Below are positions 1 through 8,065 of a DNA stretch of 64,000 nucleotides, piece by piece (within the stretch, counting starts at the first letter, position 1; each line of letters opens with the position of its first letter). Both the position numbers and the translations under genes were made by a program. The stretch is from an uncultured Corynebacterium sp. (GTDB lineage: Bacteria; Actinomycetota; Actinomycetes; Mycobacteriales; Mycobacteriaceae). Location of the stretch: assembly GCA_943914355.1 (NCBI GenBank), contig CALUBS010000011.1, positions 1 to 64,000 of the forward strand. Reading direction: 5' to 3'. The notes beneath the pieces were generated by a model that was not told where the DNA came from, ran no database searches, and saw only the letters and a program-made list of their open reading frames with translations.

Positions 1-1259
1 GGGTCTTCGGTGCGCGGGTTATCATCGGTGACCACCGTGAGATCCGCCCGGGTGGCCGCAGCCTCTCCCATAATCGGGCGCTTGGTGCTATCGCGGTCAC
101 CGCCGGCGCCGACGACGACACCCACTCGCCCGGAGGTGCCCTCCAATTGCAGGCGCAGGGTATCGAGCACTGCAGCAATGGCTGCGGGCTTGTGGGCATA
201 ATCCACTACGGCCACGAAGTCCTGACCGCGGTCGATCCTTTCCATGCGCCCCGGAACGGCGACGTTTTCCACGCCGGTCAAAAAGACCTGCGGGTCTTCG
301 CCCACGGCAGTGGCCATTCCCAGTGCAAGGGCGGCATTAGCGATATTGAACTCACCTGGCAATGGCAACCGGAAGGAAAAATCGGTGCCGTCTAGTTTGA
401 GGTCAACCTCCTGTGCACCGGTAGCCTCGGTGGCCGTCTGCTGGGCGGAGATCGTGGCATCGCCTGCGCGCGTTGCCACCGTCGTAATCGGGGTATCCGC
501 GTCTTCTACCATTCCCCGCAGGCGCTCACCCCACTCATCATCAACGCAGATGACCGCGCGCTCGGCGGCCTGCTCACCTAGGAATAGCCGGGACTTGGCC
601 GAAAAGTACTCCTCCATCGTGGGATGGAAATCTAGGTGGTCTTGGCTGAGGTTGCTGAACCCAGCCACGGCAAAGTTGGTGCCGCGCACGCGGCCGAGCT
701 CCAAAGCGTGGGAGGAAACCTCCATAACTACGTGGGTAACACCCTCGTCCTTCATGCGGGCGAAAAGCTCTTGCAGCCGTGGGGCTTCCGGCGTGGTCAA
801 GGAGGTGGGCACCGGCGTGCGATTAATGCGGGTGCCGGTCGTGCCGATAAGGCCTACGGAGTGGCCAGCTTGCAAGAGACCAGCCTCCAATAAGTAACTA
901 GTCGTCGTCTTGCCGGACGTGCCGGTAATCCCCAAGACCGTGAGATCGCCAGTGGGGTGCCCATAGATTTCTGCCGCGATGGGGCCTAAGACGGCGCGGA
1001 TATCGTCTACCACGATGATCGGCCGAGTCTCGTTAGCCTGGCGGAGGTGGTCGAGCCCGGGGGCATCGGTAAGCACCGCGCCCGCCTTGGTATCCCCGAC
1101 GAACTGCGCGCCGTGCACGCGCGTGCCCGGAAGGGCGGCAAATAATGCGCCTTCGGGAAGGCTGGCGGAATCCAAGCCGCACGCACTGACCTCAACGGTG
1201 CCATCACCGATGACGCGTCCGTGCGAAAGCTGCGCAAGTTTTTCTAAGGAAACAGACAT
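1..1259 (-). CDS. murE: MurE, UDP-MurNAc-L-Ala-D-Glu:meso-diaminopimelate ligase (3' part outside window)
   Basis: Cytoplasmic Mur ligase that adds meso-diaminopimelate to the UDP-MurNAc dipeptide during peptidoglycan precursor synthesis. From the ATG at 1259 the minus-strand frame is open to the window edge, so about 419 N-terminal residues are visible and the C-terminus is missing. The N-terminal domain is followed by the ATP-binding P-loop GITGTSGKTTT at residues 110-120, then TTPEAP and DHLDFH segments typical of MurE. It starts 9 bases after the ftsI stop, so it is the last visible gene of the mraZ-rsmH-ftsL-ftsI-murE operon. Family assignment is secure; the C-terminal substrate-specificity motif cannot be inspected. 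Confidence 0.95.
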   Translation of the reverse strand, partial: MSVSLEKLAQLSHGRVIGDGTVEVSACGLDSASLPEGALFAALPGTRVHGAQFVGDTKAGAVLTDAPGLDHLRQANETRPIIVVDDIRAVLGPIAAEIYGHPTGDLTVLGITGTSGKTTTSYLLEAGLLQAGHSVGLIGTTGTRINRTPVPTSLTTPEAPRLQELFARMKDEGVTHVVMEVSSHALELGRVRGTNFAVAGFSNLSQDHLDFHPTMEEYFSAKSRLFLGEQAAERAVICVDDEWGERLRGMVEDADTPITTVATRAGDATISAQQTATEATGAQEVDLKLDGTDFSFRLPLPGEFNIANAALALGMATAVGEDPQVFLTGVENVAVPGRMERIDRGQDFVAVVDYAHKPAAIAAVLDTLRLQLEGTSGRVGVVVGAGGDRDSTKRPIMGEAAATRADLTVVTDDNPRTED

Positions 1260-1268
1260 TTCAAGCTC

Positions 1269-3224
1269 CTATTGTTCCCGCAGGGTCATCCGCGGCGCTG
1301 GTGTCGAGGTAGGAATATTGTCGCGATTGAGCAGCCAGGAAGAAATATCCCGGAAGATGGGGGCCGCGGACTGGCCGCCACCACCATTGTCTTCCACGCC
1401 GGACTTGGGCTCATCGAGCATGACTGCGACGACGAAACGTGGGTCATCGGCAGGCGCAATGCCCGCGAAGGTAATCCAGTACGCGGAATTAGAATACGCC
1501 CCGGAATTCGGGTCCACCTTCTGCGCGGTACCGGTCTTGCCAGAGAGCTGGTAACCATCCAATTGGGCATTCGCGGCCGTACCGTTTTGCACCCCGGCAT
1601 CGTCATCTTGGAAGACGGCGCGAAACATATCCACCGTAGTTTTGGCGGTTTCCTTGTCCACTACCTGGGTCTTCTTTGACTCGGGCAGCTTTTCCGTTTC
1701 GCCATCGGGGTCTTTAATCTCGTCGATGATGCGCGGTTCGATGCGCTCGCCGCCATTGGCCAATGCTTGGTACACGCTTGCCATCTGCAGCGTCGTCCAC
1801 GCCTGACCTTGGCCGATGGGCAAGTTGGCAAAGGTGCCGCCTGACCACTGCTCTTGGTCTGGCACCGTGCCGGCGGATTCATTCGGCAGCTCAATGCCCG
1901 TGTTAGCGCCCAAGCCAAACTTCTTCAGGTACTCCGCATATTTCTCAGGCCCGAGCTTATCCGCGATCATCAAGGTGCCCACGTTGGAGGACTTACCAAA
2001 GATGCCGGTGGTGGTATACGGCTCGGTCCCGTGGGTCCAAGCATCGTTGACGGTCACGCCAGCCATGTCGATGGAGCCCGGAACCTGGTGCACCTCGTCC
2101 GGAGTAGTGATACCCTCCTGCAATGCGGCTGCCGCCGTCACTATCTTGGCAACGGATCCCGGCTCATAGGGGTGGGAGATGCTGCGGTTCTCAAAGTCCT
2201 TGCCCTCTTTGAGCTGGTCTTCGATATTCTTATTCGGGTCCACCGTATCGGTATTAGCCATGGCGAGCACCTGGCCCGTCGCGGCATCAAGCACTACAGC
2301 CTCGGCACCCTCCGCCTGCGAATTGGCCTTAGCCTTTTCCAGCTTTTGCTGGACGTAAGTCTGCAGATCCAAATCGAGGGTGAGAGTGACATCGCGGCCG
2401 TCAACGGCATCCACGACATCGCGCAGGGTGCCGGGGATAACCTGCCCATCGGTGGAGACATCCTCCGTGGACTGCCCATCGATGCCGGTAAGCTCGGTAT
2501 CGCGGGCCGCCTCAAAGCCAAATTGACCGTGGCCATCCATCGAGACCTTGCCCACGACGTTTTCTGCAATCGCCCCATTCGGGTACTGGCGGATATCCTG
2601 CCGGTCAGCTGCCACACCGTGGTACTTATTGGAAATCTCTACGGCAACATCTGGGTCCACATTGCGGACCAAGACCTCGTACTGCGTATCGGCTTTGAGC
2701 TTGTTTTTAATATCGTCCGCATCCACCTTGGAGGCAGAGGCACCCGAATCCTCAATCATCTTCGGAATGCCCTCAGACATCTCCTTGAGTTTGTCCTCCA
2801 TTTGTTTGGTGAGGTACTCCTCTTTTTTGTTGTCATCCATGCCCTCGAGTTTCCCCTCGGACGTGGCTTCCATTTTCGCCTGCTCTTTCAGTTCATCGCG
2901 CAGGCGCGTGGGAGAGACAGTCAAGGAACGAGACTTCATCGTATAGGCCAAACGCTGACCATCTCGGTCCAAGATCTCTCCCCTGCGGGCGGGGTCGATG
3001 TAGACGCGTTCGCGCTGGGTAACAGCCTTCGCCGCAAGGTCTGGACCCCAGACCAATTGCACCCAAGCAAGGCGGCCGCCCAAAGCGACGGTGGCGACGA
3101 CGACACAGGTCAAAATGATGCGCAGGCGCTGGCGCATGATCGCTTTTTGGGGCACAACAGAGCTAGCAGCGCGGCGCGGCCGCGGACGGTGTCCACAGTT
3201 GCCACCATTATTCGGTGCAGTCAC
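1269..3224 (-). CDS. ftsI: FtsI/PBP3, septal peptidoglycan transpeptidase
   Basis: Class B penicillin-binding protein that cross-links septal peptidoglycan, anchored in the membrane with its catalytic domain outside. The 651-residue product starts at GTG 3224, with AAGGTGA nine bases upstream. A basic N-terminal tail of about 30 residues precedes one transmembrane helix (about 35-55). The dimerisation domain is followed by the transpeptidase domain with all three signature motifs: SVAK with Ser357, SSN at 412-414, and KTG at 563-565. A charged, Lys/Glu-rich insert lies at about 115-165. The product is full length for corynebacterial FtsI, and all active-site motifs are intact. Confidence 0.96.
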   Translation of the reverse strand: MTAPNNGGNCGHRPRPRRAASSVVPQKAIMRQRLRIILTCVVVATVALGGRLAWVQLVWGPDLAAKAVTQRERVYIDPARRGEILDRDGQRLAYTMKSRSLTVSPTRLRDELKEQAKMEATSEGKLEGMDDNKKEEYLTKQMEDKLKEMSEGIPKMIEDSGASASKVDADDIKNKLKADTQYEVLVRNVDPDVAVEISNKYHGVAADRQDIRQYPNGAIAENVVGKVSMDGHGQFGFEAARDTELTGIDGQSTEDVSTDGQVIPGTLRDVVDAVDGRDVTLTLDLDLQTYVQQKLEKAKANSQAEGAEAVVLDAATGQVLAMANTDTVDPNKNIEDQLKEGKDFENRSISHPYEPGSVAKIVTAAAALQEGITTPDEVHQVPGSIDMAGVTVNDAWTHGTEPYTTTGIFGKSSNVGTLMIADKLGPEKYAEYLKKFGLGANTGIELPNESAGTVPDQEQWSGGTFANLPIGQGQAWTTLQMASVYQALANGGERIEPRIIDEIKDPDGETEKLPESKKTQVVDKETAKTTVDMFRAVFQDDDAGVQNGTAANAQLDGYQLSGKTGTAQKVDPNSGAYSNSAYWITFAGIAPADDPRFVVAVMLDEPKSGVEDNGGGGQSAAPIFRDISSWLLNRDNIPTSTPAPRMTLREQ

Positions 3225-3348
3225 GGTGTTCAGTCACCTTCCCTTCGCCGCCACAGGTTCTTGCGTGTATCGATTGTGCCCTACAAGATGGGCAGTGCCC
3301 GCGCTACCACGCGCGAGCACAGAGAATTTCACCACTTATTCTGTCCGT

Positions 3349-4179
3349 TTAATCGGCCTGGCTGGTGTACGGCGCGCGGGCGGGAAGGTTGGGGCGACTA
3401 TCGCTGGCGTTATCGCGGTTATCGTCGTCATCGCTGCCGCGGTGCTCATCCCGGTTCTCGTCCGCATCGTTGCCGCGGGCATGTTGCTGCTGTCCGCGCG
3501 GCACGGCGTTGAGAGAATCAGACATCCCCTCCGTATCCTTTGGATCGCTCGAGGCTTGGCCCGGGCGGATGGGTTCACCGTTGACATCGATAAGCTTTTC
3601 CGTATCCGGGGTGCCTTCGCGCTTGGCGATGATCTCTCCATCCCCGCCTACCTCAGTCACGCCGGGTTGCTTGGGCACTGCCATGCCCAATTCATCCGCG
3701 CGGCGGGCAATATCAGCCGAGGAGCTCAAGTTTTCGGCGTCCCGATTCAGCGATTCAATCTGGTTATCCAACTGCGATTCCTGCACCGTCAGCTGCTGGA
3801 TTTTAAACGTCTGCGAGGTGGACAAACCAGAGAGCCACATGGCCAGCACTACCCCGCCAATGAGCAAGGTAACGGCTAAGACGGCAACTCGGACAAAAGC
3901 GTTATTCTGCTTCGTCTGCTGTTGCAGCCGCCGGCCGCGGAAGCTGACGACCTGCTTCGAACCAAGCCGGTTCGGCCCGCGGTGCGGCACCCGGGTACGG
4001 CTAGGGGCCGTGCGGCGCGCCGTTTTGCCAGTGGTCCTGGTGGAGGTGCGCTCGCGCACTGCGGTAGGCGCTCCCGTATCGATTCCGGTGGTGAAGTCTC
4101 GGCTGGCGCCCATGCTGCGAGTGGCCTCTCTGTCGCGGCTATCCGTTAAGTGCTGGTTTCGGCGTGGGATGGTGCTCAT
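3349..4179 (-). CDS. ftsL: FtsL-like divisome membrane protein
   Basis: Bitopic membrane protein in the position of ftsL between rsmH and ftsI; FtsL proteins bridge divisome subunits and help activate septal synthesis. The product has 276 residues. A basic, Arg/Thr/Pro-rich cytoplasmic part (1-95) is followed by one transmembrane helix at about 98-118 ([19 protein letters not shown]). A short coiled-coil-like region with Leu/Gln heptads follows (about 125-160), and then a long acidic, Asp/Asn/Arg-rich low-complexity tail. Its ATG overlaps the rsmH stop by 4 bases (ATGA), indicating translational coupling. Typical FtsL proteins are near 100 residues; this one is long at both ends, as in other Actinobacteria. 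The call rests on position and topology more than sequence. Confidence 0.8.
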   Translation of the reverse strand: MSTIPRRNQHLTDSRDREATRSMGASRDFTTGIDTGAPTAVRERTSTRTTGKTARRTAPSRTRVPHRGPNRLGSKQVVSFRGRRLQQQTKQNNAFVRVAVLAVTLLIGGVVLAMWLSGLSTSQTFKIQQLTVQESQLDNQIESLNRDAENLSSSADIARRADELGMAVPKQPGVTEVGGDGEIIAKREGTPDTEKLIDVNGEPIRPGQASSDPKDTEGMSDSLNAVPRGQQQHARGNDADENRDEHRGSDDDDNRDNASDSRPNLPARAPYTSQAD

Positions 4180-5216
4180 TTCTTGCCTCCCGGGGGTAAA
4201 AATTCTGGCGTGCCTTCAAGCCGTTCTAGGGCGCGCACGCGCACCGACGCGGCGCGGGAATTTTCTTCTACTTCCGCCTGAGATGCCTTTTCGGCCCCAC
4301 GGGTAACCGTGGCGAATTCCGGTGCGGTACCCGGCAGGTCCATCGGCAAGCCGGCAGGCGTAGTGGACGTAGAAAGGTCCTTGAATGCCGCTTTTACGAG
4401 GCGGTCTTCTAAGGACTGGTAGCTCATAAAGACCGCGCGCGCCCCAATGGAAAGCGCATTTGTAATAACGGGAAGCACATTTTCAACGGCCTCCAACTCG
4501 CGATTTACCTCTACCCGCAGCGCTTGGAATGTGCGCTTTGCGGGATGCCCACCCGTGCGGCGCGTTGCCGCCGGAATGGTCGAGTAAAGAAGCTCAACCA
4601 GCCGGCCCGAGGTGCTAAAAGGTTCCTTCTCGCGCTCCTTGAGCACGGCGGAGGCAATCTTGCCCGCGAAGCGCTCGTCACCATAGGTCTTAAGAATCCG
4701 CGCCAAGTCCCCGTGCGAATACGTATTGAGTACGTCAGCGGCGGTAAGTCCATGGCTCGGGTCCATCCGCATATCCAGCGGCGCATCCGTCTTATAGGCA
4801 AAGCCGCGCTCTGCCTGATCCAGCTGCATGGAAGAAACACCCAAATCAAAGAGGGCTCCCGCAATACCGTGGGCGCGGGCAGCTTCAAAGATATCGCCCT
4901 CGCCCTGGGCAATGGCGGTGCCGAGCTCATCGAAGCGAGCATTAACCGCGCAAAAACGCGGGCCGAAGGGCTCTAGCCTGGCCGAAGCATTGCGCAATGC
5001 CTGCTCATCGCGATCCACACCGATAACGCGCGCCTGCGGAAAGGTCTGGAGGAAGTACTCGCTGTGGCCGCCGGCGCCCAAGGTGGCATCGACAAGCACA
5101 GCCTGCGAGCCCGCATCCTCTACCCCGGGGCGCAGGAGCTCTGCCATGCGCTCGCGCATGACCGGCACATGGCCGTGGTTATCCGCCACATCGTAATTAA
5201 GGTCAGTTGTAGCCAT
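4176..5216 (-). CDS. rsmH: RsmH (MraW), 16S rRNA m4C1402 methyltransferase
   Basis: S-adenosylmethionine-dependent methyltransferase that modifies C1402 of 16S rRNA in the ribosomal P site. The 346-residue protein opens with [13 protein letters not shown] and the SAM-binding [12 protein letters not shown] (about residues 43-54). It continues with the conserved [11 protein letters not shown] and [18 protein letters not shown] segments. The length is slightly above the usual 310-330 because of a C-terminal extension. It is the second gene of the dcw operon, 168 bases downstream of mraZ; the gap holds the long hairpin described separately. It overlaps ftsL by 4 bases. Confidence 0.96.
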   Translation of the reverse strand: MATTDLNYDVADNHGHVPVMRERMAELLRPGVEDAGSQAVLVDATLGAGGHSEYFLQTFPQARVIGVDRDEQALRNASARLEPFGPRFCAVNARFDELGTAIAQGEGDIFEAARAHGIAGALFDLGVSSMQLDQAERGFAYKTDAPLDMRMDPSHGLTAADVLNTYSHGDLARILKTYGDERFAGKIASAVLKEREKEPFSTSGRLVELLYSTIPAATRRTGGHPAKRTFQALRVEVNRELEAVENVLPVITNALSIGARAVFMSYQSLEDRLVKAAFKDLSTSTTPAGLPMDLPGTAPEFATVTRGAEKASQAEVEENSRAASVRVRALERLEGTPEFLPPGGKK

Positions 5217-5295
5217 GTCTCCCCGCGTCCCCCTTTCTTATTTCCGCTGTGCAGGACTTCCTATCGTGGAAAGCACGACGAGTGCATATAGGGCC

Positions 5296-5354
5296 CTGTC
5301 CGAGGCAGGTTTCTGATATCGGGGAAGTACACCAGAATCATCCGCCTCGGACAG
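5296..5354 (-). other. Long imperfect RNA hairpin in the mraZ-rsmH spacer
   Basis: CTGTCCGAGGC (5296-5306) and its exact reverse complement GCCTCGGACAG (5344-5354) form an 11-bp stem. It extends inward as an imperfect helix (CAGG/TTTCTG against CAGAA/TCATCC), leaving a loop of about 17 bases. In the transcript (minus strand) the hairpin is not followed by a U-run, so it does not look like an intrinsic terminator. It is more likely an RNA processing site or attenuator between mraZ and rsmH. Confidence 0.6.
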
Positions 5355-5376
5355 AGTCCTTACACGCACTCGAGAT

Positions 5377-5399
5377 GCGGGCTTCTACAGCAAGCCCGC
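5377..5399 (-). other. Hairpin across the mraZ stop codon
   Basis: GCGGGCTT (5377-5384) and AAGCCCGC (5392-5399) form an 8-bp GC-rich stem with a 7-base loop containing the mraZ TAG. No U-run follows. It lies just upstream of the longer spacer hairpin in the transcript. Confidence 0.55.
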
Positions 5400-5819
5400 A
5401 AGTACGTCATCGGCATCTGCTGCCGAATAAGCATCTTCAGTTTGCGATTGATACTCAGCCCACGCAGCTGCATCCCAAATTTCAAGGAAATCTACCGAGC
5501 CAACCACCACGCACTCTTTGGACAAGCCCGCGTACTCACGGTGGCCTGCGGACAAGGTGATGCGACCATGCCCGTCGGGCCGCTGTTCGTCCGCACTTGC
5601 CGCCAAGTTACGAATGAAAGCGCGTGCTTCCGGATTGGTTCGAGAAACCGCCGCAGCCTTCCGTGCGCGTTCGGCGAACTCTTCGCGCGGGTACACGGCC
5701 AAAGAATGGTCTTGCCCCTTAGTGACCATCAGGCCACCTGCGAGTTCATCACGAAATTTTGCAGGAAGCGTTAAGCGCCCTTTGTCATCAAGTTTCGGAG
5801 TGTAGGTTCCGAGAAACAT
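5385..5819 (-). CDS. mraZ: MraZ, transcriptional regulator of the dcw cluster
   Basis: SpoVT/AbrB-fold DNA-binding protein that binds tandem TGGG-type repeats and represses its own operon. The start is taken at ATG 5819 ([19 protein letters not shown]), giving 144 residues and leaving AAGGTGGA seven bases upstream. A longer GTG-started frame exists but would skip this ribosome-binding site. Two MraZ repeats are visible: [16 protein letters not shown] near the N-terminus and [16 protein letters not shown] at about 95-110. It heads the minus-strand cell division operon. In C. glutamicum, MraZ is reported to repress ftsEX, and its mRNA is reported to be cut by RNase III; the hairpins at its 3' end are interesting in that light. 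Confidence 0.95.
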   Translation of the reverse strand: MFLGTYTPKLDDKGRLTLPAKFRDELAGGLMVTKGQDHSLAVYPREEFAERARKAAAVSRTNPEARAFIRNLAASADEQRPDGHGRITLSAGHREYAGLSKECVVVGSVDFLEIWDAAAWAEYQSQTEDAYSAADADDVLAGLL

Positions 5820-5901
5820 CCCGGCGTCCACCTTCCTCACTCGACAACTCCGGATTCCCTCACGTCAGAAGAGAGTTTTTCGACCCCATTCCTCCGCTGC
5901 G

Positions 5902-5936
5902 CCCCACTCTACCCCACTTTCCCCCACATGCCCCAC
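5902..5936 (-). promoter_or_regulatory. MraZ operator: four tandem GTGGGG boxes
   Basis: On the minus strand, GTGGGG occurs four times, with starts at plus-strand CCCC runs 5902, 5912, 5922 and 5931. The spacing is 10, 10 and 9 bases, one helical turn, as MraZ box arrays require. The array lies 83-117 bases upstream of the mraZ start. A fifth TGGGG (5884-5888) is off-register. Confidence 0.8.
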
Positions 5937-6176
5937 TTAAATCGCTATATTCTTAATAACTCAAAACGTATGTGCAGTTAAAAGGGTGTTTTTACAGTGG
6001 TCAGATTTCCCGCGCCCCACCTTGACAGCCCCGGAGATCCACCCCTTTAATCCCACCTACAACATCAAAGTTACTTCACCCCATACGCCACTTACAGCGC
6101 ATTGCCTGCATAGAGCCCAGGTATTTCCCCCTCCAGCACCCACAATCCCCCACCGCACCGCAGTTTTGGCAAGAAG

Positions 6177-6192
6177 GTGGGGCAAAGTGGGA
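6177..6192 (+). promoter_or_regulatory. Second MraZ-like pair, 10-bp spaced
   Basis: GTGGGG (6177-6182) and GTGGGA (6187-6192) are exactly 10 bases apart and in the orientation opposite to the main array. They lie just past the DUF3040 terminator. They match the box rule, but no plus-strand gene follows, so function is uncertain. Confidence 0.35.
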
Positions 6193-6208
6193 AATTTTGG
6201 TGAGCCAT

Positions 6209-6243
6209 AAAAAATCCCCAGCCACCCTTTATGGTGACTGGGG
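6209..6243 (-). terminator. Intrinsic terminator after the DUF3040 gene
   Basis: Stem CCCCAG-CACC (6216-6227) against GGTG-CTGGGG (6233-6243), followed on the minus strand by ATTTTTT (6215-6209). It ends transcription of the gene at 6261-6662 and insulates the mraZ promoter. Confidence 0.85.
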
Positions 6244-6260
6244 AAATGAAAAGTTCGCGG

Positions 6261-6662
6261 TTAGCTCTCCTCAAAGCGCCGACGGAAGTTTTCTTCCAGC
6301 TTGCTGCCTACTCCATTACTACGGGATGACGCTGCCTTCTTTGCCCGCCCATTAGTGGACTTTTTCTTTCCTGTGCTAGCGGGCTGGTCGCCACGAAGCA
6401 TCCACACACCAGAGGCAAACATGACAAGGAATCCGGCGATGGACAGCGCAATAAACCACAAGTTTTGCTGCGCCAAGGCCACGCCGCCGACGAGCATGCA
6501 CAGACCAACCACGATGAGCGCAACCCCACGCAGGGTAAAAGCGCCGCCGGAACCGCCGATCGAGGTAGATTCAGACACAGAAGCGCCAAATTTAGGATCG
6601 TCCGCTAATAACGATTCCTCTATTTCACGGAGCGTGCGTTGCTCCTGTTCAGAAAGAGACAC
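6261..6662 (-). CDS. DUF3040 family two-helix membrane protein
   Basis: Actinobacterial DUF3040 protein of unknown function. The start is set at GTG 6662 (SLSEQEQRTLREIEESLLA), giving 133 residues. This is the conserved DUF3040 N-terminus, and GGAGG lies just upstream; the longer frame adds 16 unconserved residues. The N-terminal amphipathic segment contains the typical E-Q-R-L-E-I-E pattern. Two adjacent transmembrane helices follow (about 48-65 and 70-88), then a basic Lys/Arg/Ser-rich tail. Genes of this family are commonly found next to mraZ in Actinobacteria, which suggests but does not prove a link to envelope growth or division. Confidence 0.85.
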   Translation of the reverse strand: MSLSEQEQRTLREIEESLLADDPKFGASVSESTSIGGSGGAFTLRGVALIVVGLCMLVGGVALAQQNLWFIALSIAGFLVMFASGVWMLRGDQPASTGKKKSTNGRAKKAASSRSNGVGSKLEENFRRRFEES

Positions 6663-6781
6663 TTTTCCTCCAACTAGGGACTGGGCTTCGGCCGATATAT
6701 CTTCTACCAATACTAACGTCCAGAGTAACCAGTATGTTCCCCAAAAGGTAGTTATTCCTCTCAGCAGTGATTATGCCGCGG

Positions 6782-7225
6782 TTATGCCGCAAAAGAGCCC
6801 AGAATCGTCTCGGCTTCACTCTCATCTAAAAACTGCGCTGCCTGCTGCATTAATCCGTAGACATACTCCTCATCCGGAGTTGCATCCAGGCCAGATGCAA
6901 CCCGGGCGCGAGTGCGAGAATAGGACTTGAAAGCCTCCGCCCACTGCTTTTCTTCGGCCCCGATTAGAGCCAAGCGATCCCACGCGCTCGTTGGCAGGCG
7001 CCGGCGACGAGAGACCACCGATACCGCTACCCGCGCGCCAGCCGTACGCAATGCAGACTGATAGGCCACCTCTAACGCCTGATCAAAGCGACCCTCCGCC
7101 GCGTAGTTTCTCGCCTGATCTAAAAGCTCGCGGGCTTGAAATAAAAAGTGTGCCCGCTTCGCACCCTGCTTGCCAGTGAAGCGACCGGTAGTGCGGGACT
7201 GCGTTGCCGAAATAATCTGTGCCAT
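6782..7225 (-). CDS. SAV_6107-type HEPN domain protein
   Basis: Small all-helical protein of 147 residues that fits the actinobacterial SAV_6107 HEPN family; its role is unknown. The start is ATG 7225 with GGAGA eight bases before it. The body (FLFQARELLDQARNYA, FDQALEVAYQSALRTAGARV, SAWDRLALIG) has the paired-helix pattern of HEPN proteins. No RxxxxH catalytic motif of HEPN ribonucleases is visible, so an RNase or toxin activity is not supported. Its promoter region contains several GTTCGA sites. It shares this 234-base regulatory region with the divergent GNAT gene. Confidence 0.75.
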   Translation of the reverse strand: MAQIISATQSRTTGRFTGKQGAKRAHFLFQARELLDQARNYAAEGRFDQALEVAYQSALRTAGARVAVSVVSRRRRLPTSAWDRLALIGAEEKQWAEAFKSYSRTRARVASGLDATPDEEYVYGLMQQAAQFLDESEAETILGSFAA

Positions 7226-7260
7226 TGTTTTTCTCCTGTAGTGCACCAATAACTAACCGT

Positions 7261-7398
7261 GTTCGACTGCCGTTAACTTTAAGCAGCCGACTGGACATCT
7301 AGTTTCTATTCTAGGTCACTTGTTCGAATCATTCAAGAGTTTTACCAGCCATACCTCTCTGCGTATCGAACATTGTTCGATAGTTTTTAATGTTCGAT
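7261..7398. promoter_or_regulatory. Cluster of GTTCGA sites with a perfect palindrome
   Basis: Four occurrences of GTTCGA: 7261-7266, 7322-7327, 7375-7380 and 7392-7397. The third is half of TATCGAAC-ATT-GTTCGATA (7364-7382), a perfect palindrome with 8-base arms and a 3-base centre. It resembles the actinobacterial SOS box (GAAC-N4-GTTC), but the spacer is one base shorter. The cluster lies between the divergent HEPN and GNAT genes. Confidence 0.6.
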
Positions 7399-7459
7399 GG
7401 AATAACCCCACCCCACCCTCGTCCGCCGGTAGCCGCACGTATCTGGTGAGATAGATACC

Positions 7460-8014
7460 GTGAGTTTCGAAATCCGCCGCTTAACCCCGCAAGAATTCTC
7501 AATGTTGTCTCCTCAGCTCGTGGAGATATACATCGAGGCCATGGGATATGACCCGGTCACGTTTTCGCGCAGTGTTGACCATTGGCGGGCGGATTCCATG
7601 CGCCCAGGGTTTACAGCGCTTATCGCCACGCATGACAACGGCGTCGTGGGCGTGGCATATGGATTTTTGGGATCACCGGATAGCTGGTGGGATTCCGAGC
7701 TGCGCCGAGCCCTGCGCCGAAATGGCGGCCCAACGGAGTCCGAATGGCGCATGCTGCGCAATTACTTTGAAGTAGCCGAAGTACACGTGCTACCGGCCTT
7801 TCAAGGACACGGTTTAGGCAGGCAGCTACTTAAAGGGCTGCTGTGGAATATCCCTGCCCAATACGCTTTATTATCAACACCGGAGGCGCCACAGGAAGCC
7901 AACGGGGCGTTTCGCCTCTACCGGTCTGTGGGCTTCTTTGATGTCGTGCGTCACCATCGCTACCCCGCGGATCCCCGGCCCTTCGCCATTTTGGGAGTGA
8001 GCCTGCCGCTATAA
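7460..8014 (+). CDS. GNAT family N-acetyltransferase
   Basis: Predicted acetyl-CoA-dependent N-acetyltransferase of 184 residues; the substrate is unknown. The GTG start (SFEIRRLTPQEFSML) begins the GNAT N-terminus. The acetyl-CoA pyrophosphate-binding motif is clear as QGHGLGRQLLKGLL (about residues 116-129), preceded by the beta-strand EVAEVHVLPAF. The C-terminal strand (AFRLYRSVGFFDVVRH) is the usual AxxLYxxxGF element. It is divergent from the HEPN gene and upstream of, but probably separate from, idsA. Confidence 0.88.
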   Translation: MSFEIRRLTPQEFSMLSPQLVEIYIEAMGYDPVTFSRSVDHWRADSMRPGFTALIATHDNGVVGVAYGFLGSPDSWWDSELRRALRRNGGPTESEWRMLRNYFEVAEVHVLPAFQGHGLGRQLLKGLLWNIPAQYALLSTPEAPQEANGAFRLYRSVGFFDVVRHHRYPADPRPFAILGVSLPL

Positions 8015-8065
8015 ACCTGCGTTATTTCTTCTTGGCCCTAGGCGGTATCGTGTGGAGGTGTGACT

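Larger units (their letters stand above)
5841..6260. other. Intergenic region upstream of mraZ
   Basis: No convincing coding frame. It holds the MraZ box array (5902-5936); an AT-rich stretch at 5937-5970 that probably contains the mraZ promoter, with TATAGC on the minus strand at 5949-5944 as one -10 candidate; a second pair of GTGGGR repeats (6177-6192); and the terminator of the upstream DUF3040 gene (6209-6243). Confidence 0.6.

Noticed and set aside
1854..3512. 552-codon plus-strand frame over ftsI
   Set aside because: It lies wholly over ftsI and the ftsI-ftsL spacer; the minus-strand FtsI is certain.
7322..7331. tRNA T-loop-like GTTCGAATC
   Set aside because: There are no acceptor, anticodon or D-arm partners around it; it belongs to the GTTCGA repeat cluster.
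7364..7382. Calling the palindrome a LexA box outright
   Set aside because: The half-site spacing is 3 bases instead of 4, so identity of the regulator cannot be claimed.
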